A stretch of DNA of 64,000 nucleotides from Closterium sp. Naga37s-1 (taxonomy: Eukaryota; Streptophyta; Zygnematophyceae; Desmidiales; Closteriaceae): positions 238,501 through 302,500 of the forward strand of contig CANJKZ010000068.1 in NCBI GenBank assembly GCA_947471745.1, read 5' to 3'. Shown in pieces: positions 36,303 to 47,276 of the stretch; position 1 is the first letter of the stretch; the number at the start of each line of letters is the position of its first letter. The position numbers and the translations under genes are program-made. The notes under the pieces were generated by a model that worked only from the letters and a program-made list of their open reading frames with translations, was not told the DNA's origin and did no database searches.

Positions 36303-39300
36303 ATGGCTACCCCTAGTGTCCTCGCCTTTGACGCTGAGGGTCGGGCCATTGACTTTGACGTCTGGGTAGATGACCTGCAGCTTTTCTTACAGTGCGACAG
36401 AGCAGACGGCCTCTCCCTCTTTGACCTCACTTCTGGTGCCTCTCCTGCCCCCGCTGCTGATGCTGACGCCACTGTTCGCTCACAGTGGGCCACGCGCGAT
36501 GCTGCTGCACGTCTTGCTGTGCGTTGCCACCTACCTACCTCTGAGCGTGCGCACTTTAGCCAGTACAAGAGTGCTCAGACCTTGTACGACGCTGTAGTTG
36601 CACGCTACTCCTCCCCTGCCACTGCTGCACTGAGCCGCCTCATGCTACCGTACCTCTTCCCTGACCTTGCTGCCTTTCCCACAGTCACTGACCTCATTAC
36701 GCACCTCCGCACTAGTGACACTCGCTACCGCGCTGCGCTTCCTGCTGAGTTCTGCGCCAAGAACCCCCCCCCCATGTACGTCACCCTCTACTACATAGTC
36801 ACCCGTCTCCCTGACTCCCTTCGTGTAGTCAGGGACCACTTCCTCTCGGTTTGTCCCACCACTCTCACCGTTGACCTCCTCGAGAAGGCCCTCCTAGCAG
36901 CAGAAAAGAGCATAGTCGCTGTAGGAGCCTCTCGTGGTGAGCCTCGCACCCCCATCTTTGAGGGGTGTTCCCCCTCCCCTCTTTTGCCCTCTGTTGCCTC
37001 TGCTGCTGCGGCCGACCTCGCTGGTTTGGAGTCGGTTGGGGCAGCGTCTACCCCTAGCGGGGGACGCCGCCCTGGCAGGGGCAAGGGGGGCAGGGGCGCT
37101 GGAGGAGCTAGCGGGGGCGGTGGAGGCGGCGGTGGAGGCGGTGGAGGAGGTGGGGGTGGCGGTGGGGGTGGTGGCGGGGGTGGAGGTGTAGGTGGCGGCA
37201 GTGGAGGCGCAGGAGGCAGCGGCGGTGGCGGAGGGAGCGGAGGTGGCGGCGGTGGAGGAGGAGGCGGCGGAGGAGGTGGAGCTGGTCGGGGTGGCGCTGC
37301 GCAGAGGGTCAGCTCCGGTGGTGGTCAGCGCCAGCAGCACCAGCAGCAGCAGCAGCAGCGCACTCGTGACGTCCCCTCCCCTCAGCAGCTCCGTGAGTGG
37401 TACACTGCACGCCAGAGGGGTGGGGGTACTGGTCCGTGCACCTACGTCCTGCGCACCGGCGACCGCGCGGGTGAGCAGTGCGGGGGTGCGCACTCCACCC
37501 AGCGCTGCTTTGGCCGCCTGACGGACGCTTGGCGTCACCAGTTCCCTGAGGCCACTGAGATCCCCCGCTGGGGTGAGCTGTCTAGGGCGGGTGTAGCTGT
37601 CTTTGACCTTGACTTTGATGCTATTCTTGCTGCCGTGTATACTGTGACTATTAGTGATGAGGGTGACTGTTACCGGTGTTTTCCGCCCGACCCAGGCATT
37701 GAGACTGCTGCTCTAGGTACTGGTGAGGCTGCTGCTCTAGGTGCTAGCGAGGCTGCTGCTCTAGGTGCGTCTGCTCCCTCAGGTGCTGGTGAGTCTGCTC
37801 TCTCAGGTTCTGCGTCGGCTTCGGCCTCCCACACCTTCACCCTTGACTCGGGGGCTTCTCGCTCCTTCTTTCGAGACCGCACCACACTCACGCCGCTTGG
37901 CCGGCCAGTTGCGGTCTCTCTGGCAGACCCCTCTGGAGGTCCTGTCCTTGCTCACTTCTCCACTGTCCTCCCGTGTCCGGCGGCCCCCTCTGGCACCCTG
38001 TCTGGTCTCTACCTCCCCTCGATCTCTACGAACTTGGTGAGTGGTGCTGACCTACAGGATGCGGGGGTTCACCAGTTCACTCCTGCGAGTCAGCGGGTGA
38101 CCCACTGCACGGACGCTCGGACAGGCCGCCACCTGGCCACGTTTACACGTCGGCCAGGGTCGAGCCTGTACACACTGACCACTGCGTCTCCTCCAGTCCC
38201 TGCGTCTGGTCAGGTAGCTGCGTCAGGTCAGGTGTTTGCTGCAGCGTCCAGGTCTGGTCCTGAGTCTGCCCCCTGCTCGTGTCGCCTCCTGTCTCACGAG
38301 ACTCTCCTCTGGCACCACCGCCTTGGTCACCCCTCCCTGCTTCGTCTCCGGAGCATGGCCTCCCGTGTCCTTGTCTCTGGTCTTCCCCGGTCCCTCCCTC
38401 CCCTTCCTCCGGGGCCTGGCCCTACCTGCGTCCCCTGTGTCGAGGGACGGCAGCGGGCTACCCCTCACTCCTCCCAGTTTCCTCCGACAGAGGCCCCGCT
38501 GCAGACGCTTCACATGGACGTGTGGGGCCCGGCCCGCGTCCGTGGACAGGGTCACGAGCGCTACTTCCTGCTGGTGGTTGACGACTACTCGCGTTACACC
38601 ACAGTCTTCCCCTTGCGCAGCAAGGGTGATGTCACTGAGGTGTTGATCGACTGGATCCGCGCAGCTCGTCTCCAGCTCAGGCGGAGCTTCGGCTCGGACT
38701 TTCCTGTTCTGCGTCTGCACTCTGACAGAGGCGTAGAGTTCTCCTCTGGCCTTCTGCGAGCCTACTGTCGTGCACGAGGCATCCGCCAGACCTTCACGCT
38801 TCCGGACTCTCCACAGCAAAATGGGATTGCTGAGCGCCGCATTGGCATGGTCATGGACGTCGCCCGTACGTCCATGATGCATGCGGCTGCCCCCCATTTT
38901 CTGTGGCCGTTTGCGGTTCGGTACGCGGCGCATCAGATCAACCTTCAGCCCAGGGTCTCCATGCCGGAGACCTCCCCAGCTTTGCTGTGGACGGGGAAGG
39001 TTGGCGATGCGTCTGCGTTCCGTGTCTGGGGATCTCGGGCGTTTGTCCGCGACTTGTCTGCGGACAAGCTGTCCCCTCGTGCTGCTCCTTGCGTCTTCCT
39101 GGGTTTCCCCCCTGACGCCCCAGGGTGGCAGTTCTACCACCCCACCTCTCGCCGTGTTCTGTCCTCCCAGGACGTCACGTTCGACGAGTCGGTCCCCTAC
39201 TACCGCCTCTTCCCCTACCGCACTCCGTCCCTCCCCCCGCCACCGCTCTTCCTTGTACCAGGTCCCCCCCCGGTAGACCCCCTCCCCCCTCAGGGTCCTG

Positions 39301-42278
39301 CCCCTTCAGGTGTGTCCCAGGTAGACGCTGTTGAGCCTGTCGAGGTCGCTGGTGACTCTGGTGCTGCTGAGGGTGCTGAGCCTGGGGGTGCTGACTCTGG
39401 GGGTGCTGAGCGTGTGGGTGCTACGCCTGGGGGTGCTGAGCCTGGGGGTGCTGAGTCTGGGGGTGCTGAGTCTGGGGGTACTACGACTGGGGGTGCTGAG
39501 CCTGGGGGTACTACGCCTGGAGGTGCTGAGCCTGGGGGTGCTGCGTCTGGGGGTGCTGAGCCTGGGGGTACTACGCCTGGAGGTGCTGAGCCTGGGGGTG
39601 CTACGCCTGGTGGTGCTGTGCCTGGCGGTTCTCCGGGTGCTCCTTCTCGCCGGGAGCCACTCTCTCCCCAGGAGCTGCGTGAGTGGTTTGCCCGGCGCTG
39701 GAGGCGAGCTGCTGGAGCTGCTGGAGCTGGAGGTGCTGCGGGTACTGGAGGTTCTGTTGCTGCTGAGGGAGCTGGTGCCACGGGTCCCGGAGGTGCTCGT
39801 ACTAGGAGTACTGGAGCTGCTGGACCTGCGGGTACTTCTGGAGCTGGAGTTGCTGCGGGTGTTGGCGCGGAGGCTACTGCTGTCGGTCCTGGAGGCGCTC
39901 CTGCTGGGGGTACTACTGGTGCTGCTGGGGGTTCTGGAGCTGGAGATGCTACTGGCGCTGGTGCTGCCACTAGGGGTGCTGGTGCTGTCCCTCCTGTGTC
40001 TGGAGTCGCCGCGCGGCCTCGGCCGTACTTCGTTCCGCTCCTTCAGCAGGTTCTTGGTCTCCCGCCTTCTACTGGTCCTCCTCCTCCCTTAGAGTGTCCA
40101 CAGCCTGTCCCGTCGCAGTTACAGTTACAGCTGGCCTCCCCACTGCCTGCTCCGTCTCCCTACACTGGTCCTACTGGAGGTCTTGCTGAGCGTCGTGAGC
40201 CTGCGTCTCGCCCTGCGTCGCCTGTCCGTGCTGCTCGCACTAGTGGTCGCGGTTCGCGTCAGCGTCCTCCTCCTGTCCCTGGCACGCACCGGATGTCTCT
40301 GCGTCCGTCCACTGCTCCTCTGCGTGCCCCTTTGCCTTCTCCTCCTGAGTCTTCTCTTCCTGCTCTTGCCGACCCGGAGTCGGACTCTCTTCGCGCTGCC
40401 AGTCCTACTGTCACGCGTCTCCTTGCTACTGTTGTCACTGACCCTTCCTTTGAGTCCACTGCTGCGTCTGCTCTAGTTGCTGAGCTCGTCGACTTTGCTG
40501 CTCGCTGTCGCCTAGACTACGTCGCCAGTCTTGTTACTGAGTCTGAGTCTGTCTGTCCTCCGTCCGTCGGGGGTGAGTGTGCCCTTGGCACGGACGTCCT
40601 TGAGGACAGGCAGGAGGAGTTCCAGTGCTTGGCCGCTGCTTCACCTCATCTCGTGTCCGTACTGCTTACCCCTGAGGGAGACCCGGATGCACTTGACATC
40701 CCGACTCCGCGCTCTTACGCGGAGGCGATAGAGGGTCCCTACTCCTCTCAGTGGCAGGCAGCTATGGACGCAGAGATGGCTTCCTGGAAGTCCACAGGCA
40801 CCTACGTTGACGCTGTTCCCCCTCCTGGGGCGAACATCGTCAGTGGCATGTGGATTTTCAGGGTGAAGCGACCGCCGGGTTCTCCGCCTGTCTTCAAGGC
40901 GCGTTACGTGGCTCGTGGCTTCAGTCAGCGGCAGGGAGTTGACTACTTTCAGACCTTCTCTCCCACCCCGAAGATGACCACTCTTCGGGTACTGCTGCAC
41001 GTAGCTGCTCACCGTGACTACGAGCTACACTCTCTTGACTTCAGCACTGCTTTCTTGCAGGGCAGCCTGCACGAGGAGATCTGGCTGCGTCGCCCACCTG
41101 GCTTCACTGGGTCTTTTCCTCCTGGCACCCAGTGGAGCCTACGGCGGCCAGTCTACGGTCTCCGCCAGGCACCGCGTGAGTGGCACGACACACTGAGGAC
41201 TACACTTGCGGCTCTTGGGTTTGCTCCCTCTACTGCCGACCCGTCGCTGTTTCTGCGCACCGACACTTCTTTGCCGCCGTTCTACATCCTCGTGTACGTC
41301 GACGACTTGGTCTTTGCCACAGCTGACACTGCAGGACTAGCCCACGTGAAGTCCGAGCTGCAGAAGAGACACACGTGCACTGACCTGGGTGAACTGCGCA
41401 GCTACCTTGGCTTGCAGATCACTCGGGACAGAGCACGCCGCACCATTACCCTGACTCAGTCACACATGGTGCAGCAGGTCCTTCAGCGCTTCGGCTTCAC
41501 GTACTCCTCGCCTCAGGCCACTCCTCTGCCTACTCGCCACTCGCTCTCAGCTCTGCCTTCGGATGAGTCCGTAGAGTCGAGTGGCCCGTACCCAGAGCTT
41601 GTTGGCTGCCTCATGTACCTGATGACCTGCACACGACCTGACCTTGCATACCCTCTTAGCATTCTTGCACGCTATGTTGCTCCTGGGAGACACAGACCGG
41701 AGCACATGGCTGCAGCGAAGAGGGTGTTGCGCTACTTGTGCAGTACGTCGGGCATGGGGCTTGTGCTTGGAGGGCAGAGTCCAGTGGTCCTTACTGGGCA
41801 CGCAGACGCTTCTTGGGCTGACGACCAGGCTACGCAGCGGTCGTCACAGGGTTACACCTTCAGCCTTGGTTCCGGCTCTGTTTCGTGGCGGGCTACTCGC
41901 TCGTCTTCTGTTCTCGGCTCCAGTTGTGAGGCTGAGATCTACGCAGGAGCCATGGCTGCACAGGAGCTTCGCTGGCTCACCTACCTGCTGACTGACCTCG
42001 GAGAGTTGCCTCGTTCTCCTCCAGTGCTGTACGTAGACAACAAGGCCATGCTGGCCTTGTGTCGGGAGCAGCGACTGGAGCACAGAACGAAGCACATTGC
42101 TCTCCGCTACTTTCTTGCTCGTGAGCTGCAGCAGCGTGGTCAGCTGCGTCTTGCGTACGTGGCCTCTGAGGCCAACACTGCTGATATCTTCACCAAGGCA
42201 CTTGCGCCTTGTGACCATCAGCGCTTCTGTACTCAGCTGGGCCTTGTGCCTACCTTGCCTCACTTGCTCACCTCTTGA
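36303..42278 (+). CDS. Element G Ty1/copia gag-pol polyprotein (1991 aa)
   Basis: A single open frame coding for particle protein, protease, integrase, reverse transcriptase and RNase H of a Ty1/copia element. By residue: copia gag domain about 1-235; long glycine tract about 267-335; a PQQLREWY motif near 365; a widened Cys/His module CX13CX3HX4C about 380-403; GDCYRCFPPDPG about 455; protease LDSGASRSFF about 513; WHHRLGHPS about 671; integrase core with DVWGPAR about 739 and SPQQNGIAERR about 838; a GGAEPGG repeat linker about 1020-1110 followed by a second LREWF motif; reverse transcriptase with FKARYVARGF about 1530 and YVDDLVFA about 1666; RNase H with VDNKAMLALC about 1910 and ADIFTKALAPC about 1963. 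The start is the first ATG of the frame and matches the F gag start. About 500 residues longer than many plant copia proteins because of low-complexity linkers. Works within the element only. Confidence 0.95.
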   Translation: MATPSVLAFDAEGRAIDFDVWVDDLQLFLQCDRADGLSLFDLTSGASPAPAADADATVRSQWATRDAAARLAVRCHLPTSERAHFSQYKSAQTLYDAVVARYSSPATAALSRLMLPYLFPDLAAFPTVTDLITHLRTSDTRYRAALPAEFCAKNPPPMYVTLYYIVTRLPDSLRVVRDHFLSVCPTTLTVDLLEKALLAAEKSIVAVGASRGEPRTPIFEGCSPSPLLPSVASAAAADLAGLESVGAASTPSGGRRPGRGKGGRGAGGASGGGGGGGGGGGGGGGGGGGGGGGGGVGGGSGGAGGSGGGGGSGGGGGGGGGGGGGGAGRGGAAQRVSSGGGQRQQHQQQQQQRTRDVPSPQQLREWYTARQRGGGTGPCTYVLRTGDRAGEQCGGAHSTQRCFGRLTDAWRHQFPEATEIPRWGELSRAGVAVFDLDFDAILAAVYTVTISDEGDCYRCFPPDPGIETAALGTGEAAALGASEAAALGASAPSGAGESALSGSASASASHTFTLDSGASRSFFRDRTTLTPLGRPVAVSLADPSGGPVLAHFSTVLPCPAAPSGTLSGLYLPSISTNLVSGADLQDAGVHQFTPASQRVTHCTDARTGRHLATFTRRPGSSLYTLTTASPPVPASGQVAASGQVFAAASRSGPESAPCSCRLLSHETLLWHHRLGHPSLLRLRSMASRVLVSGLPRSLPPLPPGPGPTCVPCVEGRQRATPHSSQFPPTEAPLQTLHMDVWGPARVRGQGHERYFLLVVDDYSRYTTVFPLRSKGDVTEVLIDWIRAARLQLRRSFGSDFPVLRLHSDRGVEFSSGLLRAYCRARGIRQTFTLPDSPQQNGIAERRIGMVMDVARTSMMHAAAPHFLWPFAVRYAAHQINLQPRVSMPETSPALLWTGKVGDASAFRVWGSRAFVRDLSADKLSPRAAPCVFLGFPPDAPGWQFYHPTSRRVLSSQDVTFDESVPYYRLFPYRTPSLPPPPLFLVPGPPPVDPLPPQGPAPSGVSQVDAVEPVEVAGDSGAAEGAEPGGADSGGAERVGATPGGAEPGGAESGGAESGGTTTGGAEPGGTTPGGAEPGGAASGGAEPGGTTPGGAEPGGATPGGAVPGGSPGAPSRREPLSPQELREWFARRWRRAAGAAGAGGAAGTGGSVAAEGAGATGPGGARTRSTGAAGPAGTSGAGVAAGVGAEATAVGPGGAPAGGTTGAAGGSGAGDATGAGAATRGAGAVPPVSGVAARPRPYFVPLLQQVLGLPPSTGPPPPLECPQPVPSQLQLQLASPLPAPSPYTGPTGGLAERREPASRPASPVRAARTSGRGSRQRPPPVPGTHRMSLRPSTAPLRAPLPSPPESSLPALADPESDSLRAASPTVTRLLATVVTDPSFESTAASALVAELVDFAARCRLDYVASLVTESESVCPPSVGGECALGTDVLEDRQEEFQCLAAASPHLVSVLLTPEGDPDALDIPTPRSYAEAIEGPYSSQWQAAMDAEMASWKSTGTYVDAVPPPGANIVSGMWIFRVKRPPGSPPVFKARYVARGFSQRQGVDYFQTFSPTPKMTTLRVLLHVAAHRDYELHSLDFSTAFLQGSLHEEIWLRRPPGFTGSFPPGTQWSLRRPVYGLRQAPREWHDTLRTTLAALGFAPSTADPSLFLRTDTSLPPFYILVYVDDLVFATADTAGLAHVKSELQKRHTCTDLGELRSYLGLQITRDRARRTITLTQSHMVQQVLQRFGFTYSSPQATPLPTRHSLSALPSDESVESSGPYPELVGCLMYLMTCTRPDLAYPLSILARYVAPGRHRPEHMAAAKRVLRYLCSTSGMGLVLGGQSPVVLTGHADASWADDQATQRSSQGYTFSLGSGSVSWRATRSSSVLGSSCEAEIYAGAMAAQELRWLTYLLTDLGELPRSPPVLYVDNKAMLALCREQRLEHRTKHIALRYFLARELQQRGQLRLAYVASEANTADIFTKALAPCDHQRFCTQLGLVPTLPHLLTS

Positions 42279-42491
42279 CCTTGCTTGTACTGTTACATAT
42301 ATATATACCTGCTCTTGCTTGTCTAGCCTTTTTATATATATGTGTACTCCTGCTTGTGAACTGGCCTTGTGGCCTTGAACTTGTGCTCGGAATGTGTGGT
42401 GACTTTGTGATCCACCCTGAGCTTGCTTTTCTTTGCTTTGCTTGACTGGTCTTGTGACCCCTTGTTCTCCCCCACTTTGCCTATGGGGGTG

Positions 42492-42620
42492 TGTCAGAAC
42501 ATTATAGCTCATGCATATTGTGTAGGCTATAGTGGGGTACTCCATAAGGGGTACAACCCAATTAGGGTTAGTACTTGTACCCAATTCATTCATAGTTCAT
42601 TCATTCCTCGTTTCTTTTCA
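42492..42620 (+). repeat. Element G 3' LTR (129 bp)
   Basis: Identical by eye to 35186-35314. It is preceded by the purine tract at 42484-42491 and followed by the duplication TCAGC. Confidence 0.95.
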
Positions 42621-42625
42621 TCAGC

Positions 42626-45600
42626 AGCTCCAGCTCCAGCCGGACCACCAGAAGACGCAGCGGGTCCAGCTCCAGCACCCTCAGTAGCACCGACGCCCGC
42701 AGCACCACCAGCTCCAGTACGAGAAGCACCCGCAGGCCCAGCAGCTCCAGTACTCCCAGTACGAGCACCTCCGGGACCCGCGGCACCAGCACCCTCAGCA
42801 GCAGCAGAACCTCCAGCACCCGCAGCACCTCCAGCTCCAGCAGCTCGCCTCCAGCGTCGGGCAAACCACTCACGCAGCTCCTGTGGAGAGAGTAGCTCCC
42901 GCCGGGACGAAGTACCCGAAGAACCTCCAGGCCCAGCACCGCCAGACGCCACACGAGCAGGTCCAGTACCCTCAGACTCCGCACCCCCAGACGCAGCATC
43001 CCCAGGCTCAGCAACCCCAGGCGCAGCACCCCCAGGCGCAGTACCCCCAGGCGCAGCACCCCCAGAGTCAGCACCCCCAGACTCAGCACCCCCAGGCTCA
43101 GCACCCCCAGACCCAGCACCCGCAGGCTCAGCACCCCTAGGAGTACCAGAGTCAACAGCTACCTCGACAGGGTCGACTGCGTCTACCTGAGACACACCTG
43201 AGGGGGCAGGACCCTGAGGGGGGAGGGGGTCTACCGGAGGGGGACCTGGCGTAAGGAAGAGCGGCGGGGGGGGGAGGGACGCAGTGCGGTAGGGGAAGAG
43301 ACGGTAGTAGGGAACCGACTCGTCAAACGTGACGTCCTGGGAGGACAGAACACGGCGCGAGGTGGGGTGGTAGAACTGCCAGCCCGGCGCGTCAGGGGGG
43401 AAGCCAAGGAAGACGCAGGGAACAGCACGAGGGGACAGCTTGTCCGCAGACAAGTCGCGGACAAACGCCCGAGATCCCCAGACACGGAACGCAGACGCAT
43501 CGCCAACCTTCCCCGTCCACAGCAAAGCAGGGGAGGTCTCCGGCATGGAGACCCGGGGCTGAAGGTTGATCTGATGCGCCGCGTACCGAACCGCAAAGGG
43601 CCACAGAAAATGGGGGGCAGCCGCATGGACCATGGACGTACGAAGGACGTCCATGACCATGCCAATGCGGCGCTCAGCAATCCCATTTTGCTGCGGAGAG
43701 TCCGGAAGCGTGAAGGTCTGGCGGATGCCTCGTGCACGACAGAAGGCTCGCAGAAGGTCAGAGGAGAACTCTCCGCCTCTGTCAGAGTGCAGACGCAGAA
43801 TAGGAAAGTCCGAGCCGAAACTCTCTCTGAGCTGGAGACGAGCTGCGCGGATCCAGGCGATTAACACCTCAGTGACCTCACCCTTGCTGCGCAAGGGGAA
43901 GACTGCGGTGTAACGCGAGTAGTCGTCAACCACCAGGAGGAAGTAACGCTCGTAACCCTGTCCATGGACGCGGGCTGGGCCCCACACGTCCATGTGAAGC
44001 GTCTGCAGCGGAGCCTCTGTCGGAGGAAACTTGGAGGAGTGAGGAGCAGCGCGCTGCCGCCCCTCGACGCAGGGAACGCAGGTGGGGGCAGGCCCCGGAG
44101 GAAGGGGAGGGAGGGACCGGGGGAGACCAGAGACAAGGACACGGGAGGCCATGCCTCGAAGACGAGGCAGGGAGGGGTGACCAAGGCGGTGGTGCCAGAG
44201 GAGAGTCTGGTGAGACAGGAGACGACACGAGCAGGGGGCAGACTCAGGACAAGACCTGGACGCCGCAGCAAACACCTGACCCGATGCGGCTACCTGAGCA
44301 GACTCAGCGACCGGAGGAGACTCAGTAGTCAGTGTGTACAGGCTCGACCCCGGCTGACGGGTAAACGTGGCCAAGTGACGGCCCGTCCGAGCACAGGTAC
44401 AGTGGGTCAATCGCTGACTCGCAGGAGTGAACTGGTGAACCCCTCCATCCTGGAGGTCAGCACCACTCACCAAGTTCGTAGAGAACGAGGGGAGGTAAAG
44501 ACCCGACAGGGTGCCAGAAGGGGCCGCCGGACACGGTAGAACAGTGGAGAAGTGGGCAAGGACAGGCCCCAAAAGGGGTCTGCCAGGGAGACTGCCACTG
44601 GCCGACTAAGCGGCGTGAGCGTGGTGCGGTCTCGAAAGAAGGAGCGGGAAGCACCCGAGTCAAGGGTGAAGGTGTGGGTGGCCGGAGCCGACGCGGTACC
44701 TGAGAGCGCAGACTCACCAGCACCTGGGGCAGCAGACTCACCAGCACCTGGAGCAGCAGACTCACTAGCACCTAGAGCAGCAGCCTCACCAGCACCTAGA
44801 GCAGCAGCCTCAATGCCCGGGTCAGGCGGAAAACACCGGTAACAGTCACCCTCATCACTAATAGTCACAGCATACATTGCAGCAAGAATAGCATCAAAAT
44901 CAAGATCAAAGATCGCAACACCCGCCCTACACAGCTCGCCCCAGCGAGGGATCTCAGTAGCGTCGGGGAACTGATGACGCCAAGCGTCCGTCAGGCGGCC
45001 GAAGCAGCGCTGGGTGGAGTGCGGACCCCCACACTGCTCACCCGTGCGGTCGCCTGTACGTAGAACGTAGGTACAGGGGCCAGCACCCCCACCCCGCTGA
45101 CGAGCAGTGTACCACTCACGAAGCTGCTGGGGGGAAGGAGTCTCACGAGTGCGCTGCTGCTGCTGCTGCTGGCGCTGACCACCACCGGAGCCGACCCTCT
45201 GCGAAGAGCCGCCCCGACCAGCTCCACCTCCGCCGCCGCTACCTCCACCACCGCCTCCACCTCCACCACCTCCGCTCGCACCGCCACCACCGCCGCCTCC
45301 TCCGCCTCCACTGCCGCCACTAGTGCCCCCACTCCCGCCACCACTCCCACCGCCACCCGCACCCCCTCCGCCGCCTCCACCGCCGCCTCCACCGCCCCCG
45401 CCAGCTCCTCCAGCGCCCTTGCCCCCATTGCCCTTGCCTGAGCCGCGTCTCCCGCTAGGGGCAGACGCCGCGCCAACCGACTCAAGACCAACAAGGTCGG
45501 CTGCAGCAGCAGAGGCAACAGAGGGCAAGAGGGGGGAGGGGGAGCACCCCTCAAAGACAGGGGTACGAGGGTCACCACGAGAGGCTCCTACAGCGACTAT

Positions 45601-46210
45601 ACTCTTTTCTGCTGCTAGGAGGCGCTCCTCGAGGAGGTCAACGGTGAGGGTGGTGGGGTAAACAGAGAGGAAGTGGTCCCTGACCGAGCGAAGGGTGTCA
45701 GGGAGCCGGGTGACTATGTAGTAGAGGGTGATGTACATAGGGGGGGGGGTTCTTGGCGCAGAACTCAGCAGGAAGTGCAGCGCGGTAGCGAATGTCACTA
45801 GTGCGAAGGTGCGTAATGAGGTCAGCGAATGTGGGAAAAGCGGCGAGGTCAGGGAAGAGGTACGGTAGTATGAGGCCGCTAAGGGCGGCAGTGGCAGGGG
45901 AAGAGTAGCGTGCAACGACAGCGTCGTACAAGGTCTTAGCACTCTTGTACTGACTAAAATGCGCGCGCTCAGCTGTCGGTAAGTGGCGGCGCACAGCAAG
46001 GCGAGCAGCAGCATCGCGCGTGGCCCACTGTGAGCGAACAGTGGCGTCAGCATCAGCAGCAGGGGCAGGAGAGGCACCAGAGGTGAGGTCAAATAGAGAG
46101 AGACCGTCTGCCCTATCGCACTGTAGGAAAAGCTGCAGATCATCTACCCAGACCTCAAAGTCAACAGCCCGACCCTCAGCGTCAAAGGTGAGAACACTGG
46201 GGGTGGCCAT
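42626..46210 (-). pseudogene. Element F coding region, first part: gag, protease, integrase, linker
   Basis: Minus-strand coding. Gag starts at 46210 (MATPSVLTFDAEGRAV). A glycine tract lies about 45210-45420, a PQQLREWY motif about 45120, a CX13CX3HX4C module about 45005-45075, protease LDSGASRSFF about 44645, WHHRLGHPS about 44185, integrase core (VWGPARVHGQ about 43985, HSDRGGEF about 43785), and a GGAEPGGA-type linker (about 42960-43140) with a second LREWF motif near 42870. The left edge is the G insertion. Very close to G. Broken at about two places; fossil. Confidence 0.9.
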
Positions 46211-46579
46211 GACAGCAGTAGACTGGCAGAGAGAGCAGCGGGGTAGGGCAGTGCAGTGGCAGAGGCGCTGCTCTTACCAGGCAGGTGGGGCGGGTCGAGG
46301 CAGGCCGGCAGGGACAGGGCCACGACTGCAGGGTCTGCGGCGTCTCGCCTGCGGCGGCGTGGCGGCTTGGCGGCTCGGCGGCTCGGCGGCTCGGCTGCAG
46401 GGCGGCTCGGCGGCTCGGCGGCTCAGCAGCTCGGCGGCTCGGCGGCTCGACGGCTCGGCGGCTCGACAGCTCGGCGGCTCGGCGGCTCGGCAGCTCGGCG
46501 GCACGGCGGCAAGGGCGGCTCGGCGGCCCGGCGGCTCGGCGGTGACGGCGGCTTGGCTGCTCGACGGGGCCGGGAAGGG

Positions 46580-47160
46580 CGGCTGAGGGGCCGAGGAAGG
46601 GCGGTAGGGCCGCGAAGGGCGGCGACGGGGCCGCAAGGGGCGGCAACGAGGCCGCTGAAGGGCGGCGACGAGGCCGCGAAAGGGCGGCAATGGGGCCGCT
46701 GAAGGGCGGCGACGGGGCCGCGGAGGGGCGGCGACGTGGCCGCTGAAGGGCGGCGACGAGGCCGAGGGGAGGGGGGACGGCGACGGGGCCGCTAAGGGCG
46801 GCTACGGGGCCGAAAGGGGGCGGCGACGGGGCCGTAAGGGGCGGCGACGGGGCCGGAAGGGGCGGCGACGGGGCCTTAAGGGGCGGCGACGGGGCCGTAA
46901 GGGGCGGTCGCGGGGCCGTGAGGGGCGGTGACGGGGCCGTTAGGGGCGGCGACGGGACCGTAAGGGGCGGCGACGGGGCCGGAAGGGGCGGCGACGGGGC
47001 CGTAAGGGGCGGTCGCGGGGCCGTGAGGGGCGGCGACGGGGCCGTAAGGGGCGGTCGCGGGGCCGTGAGGGGCGGTCGCGGGGCCGTAAGGGGCGGTCGC
47101 GGGGCCGTAAGAGGCGGTCGCGGGGCCTAGAGAGGGCAGCGACGGGGCCTGAGGGGCCGA
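46580..47160 (-). repeat. Element F leader minisatellite
   Basis: About 46600-47150 holds some 25 copies of a 21-bp unit (plus strand ggggcggcgacggggccgtaa and variants), C-rich in the element's sense strand. To its left (46330-46560) are ggcggctcggcggct units. It has the same position and unit length as the G leader but a different unit sequence. No gene supported. Confidence 0.85.
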
Positions 47161-47276
47161 TAAGGAGGGCGCGACACTAGGCGCGCTTCGGGCAGGGGCG
47201 GCACGCGCCCCGGGTAGGAAAAAAAATCTTGGTGGGCCCTAGGAACAGTTCCCACGAGGGAACCTGCTCGATACCA

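Larger units (their letters stand above)
35186..42620 (+). mobile_element. Element G, apparently whole copia element nested in F
   Basis: A 7435-bp plus-strand Ty1/copia with 129-bp LTRs (35186-35314, 42492-42620) that are identical by eye. The perfect 5-bp duplication TCAGC is at 35181-35185 and 42621-42625. The primer site TGGTATCGAGCATG follows the 5' LTR. A repeat-filled leader, one open coding frame 36303-42278, and the purine tract tgggggtg before the 3' LTR complete it. It is the innermost and youngest layer of the nest. It looks whole, with no break seen. Confidence 0.95.

Noticed and set aside
35336-36369. Two overlapping 300-residue frames (RHLPPRPRHLP and APPPTSAAPPP repeats)
   Set aside because: They are translations of the G leader minisatellite in different frames. 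The true coding region starts at 36303 with a recognisable copia gag.
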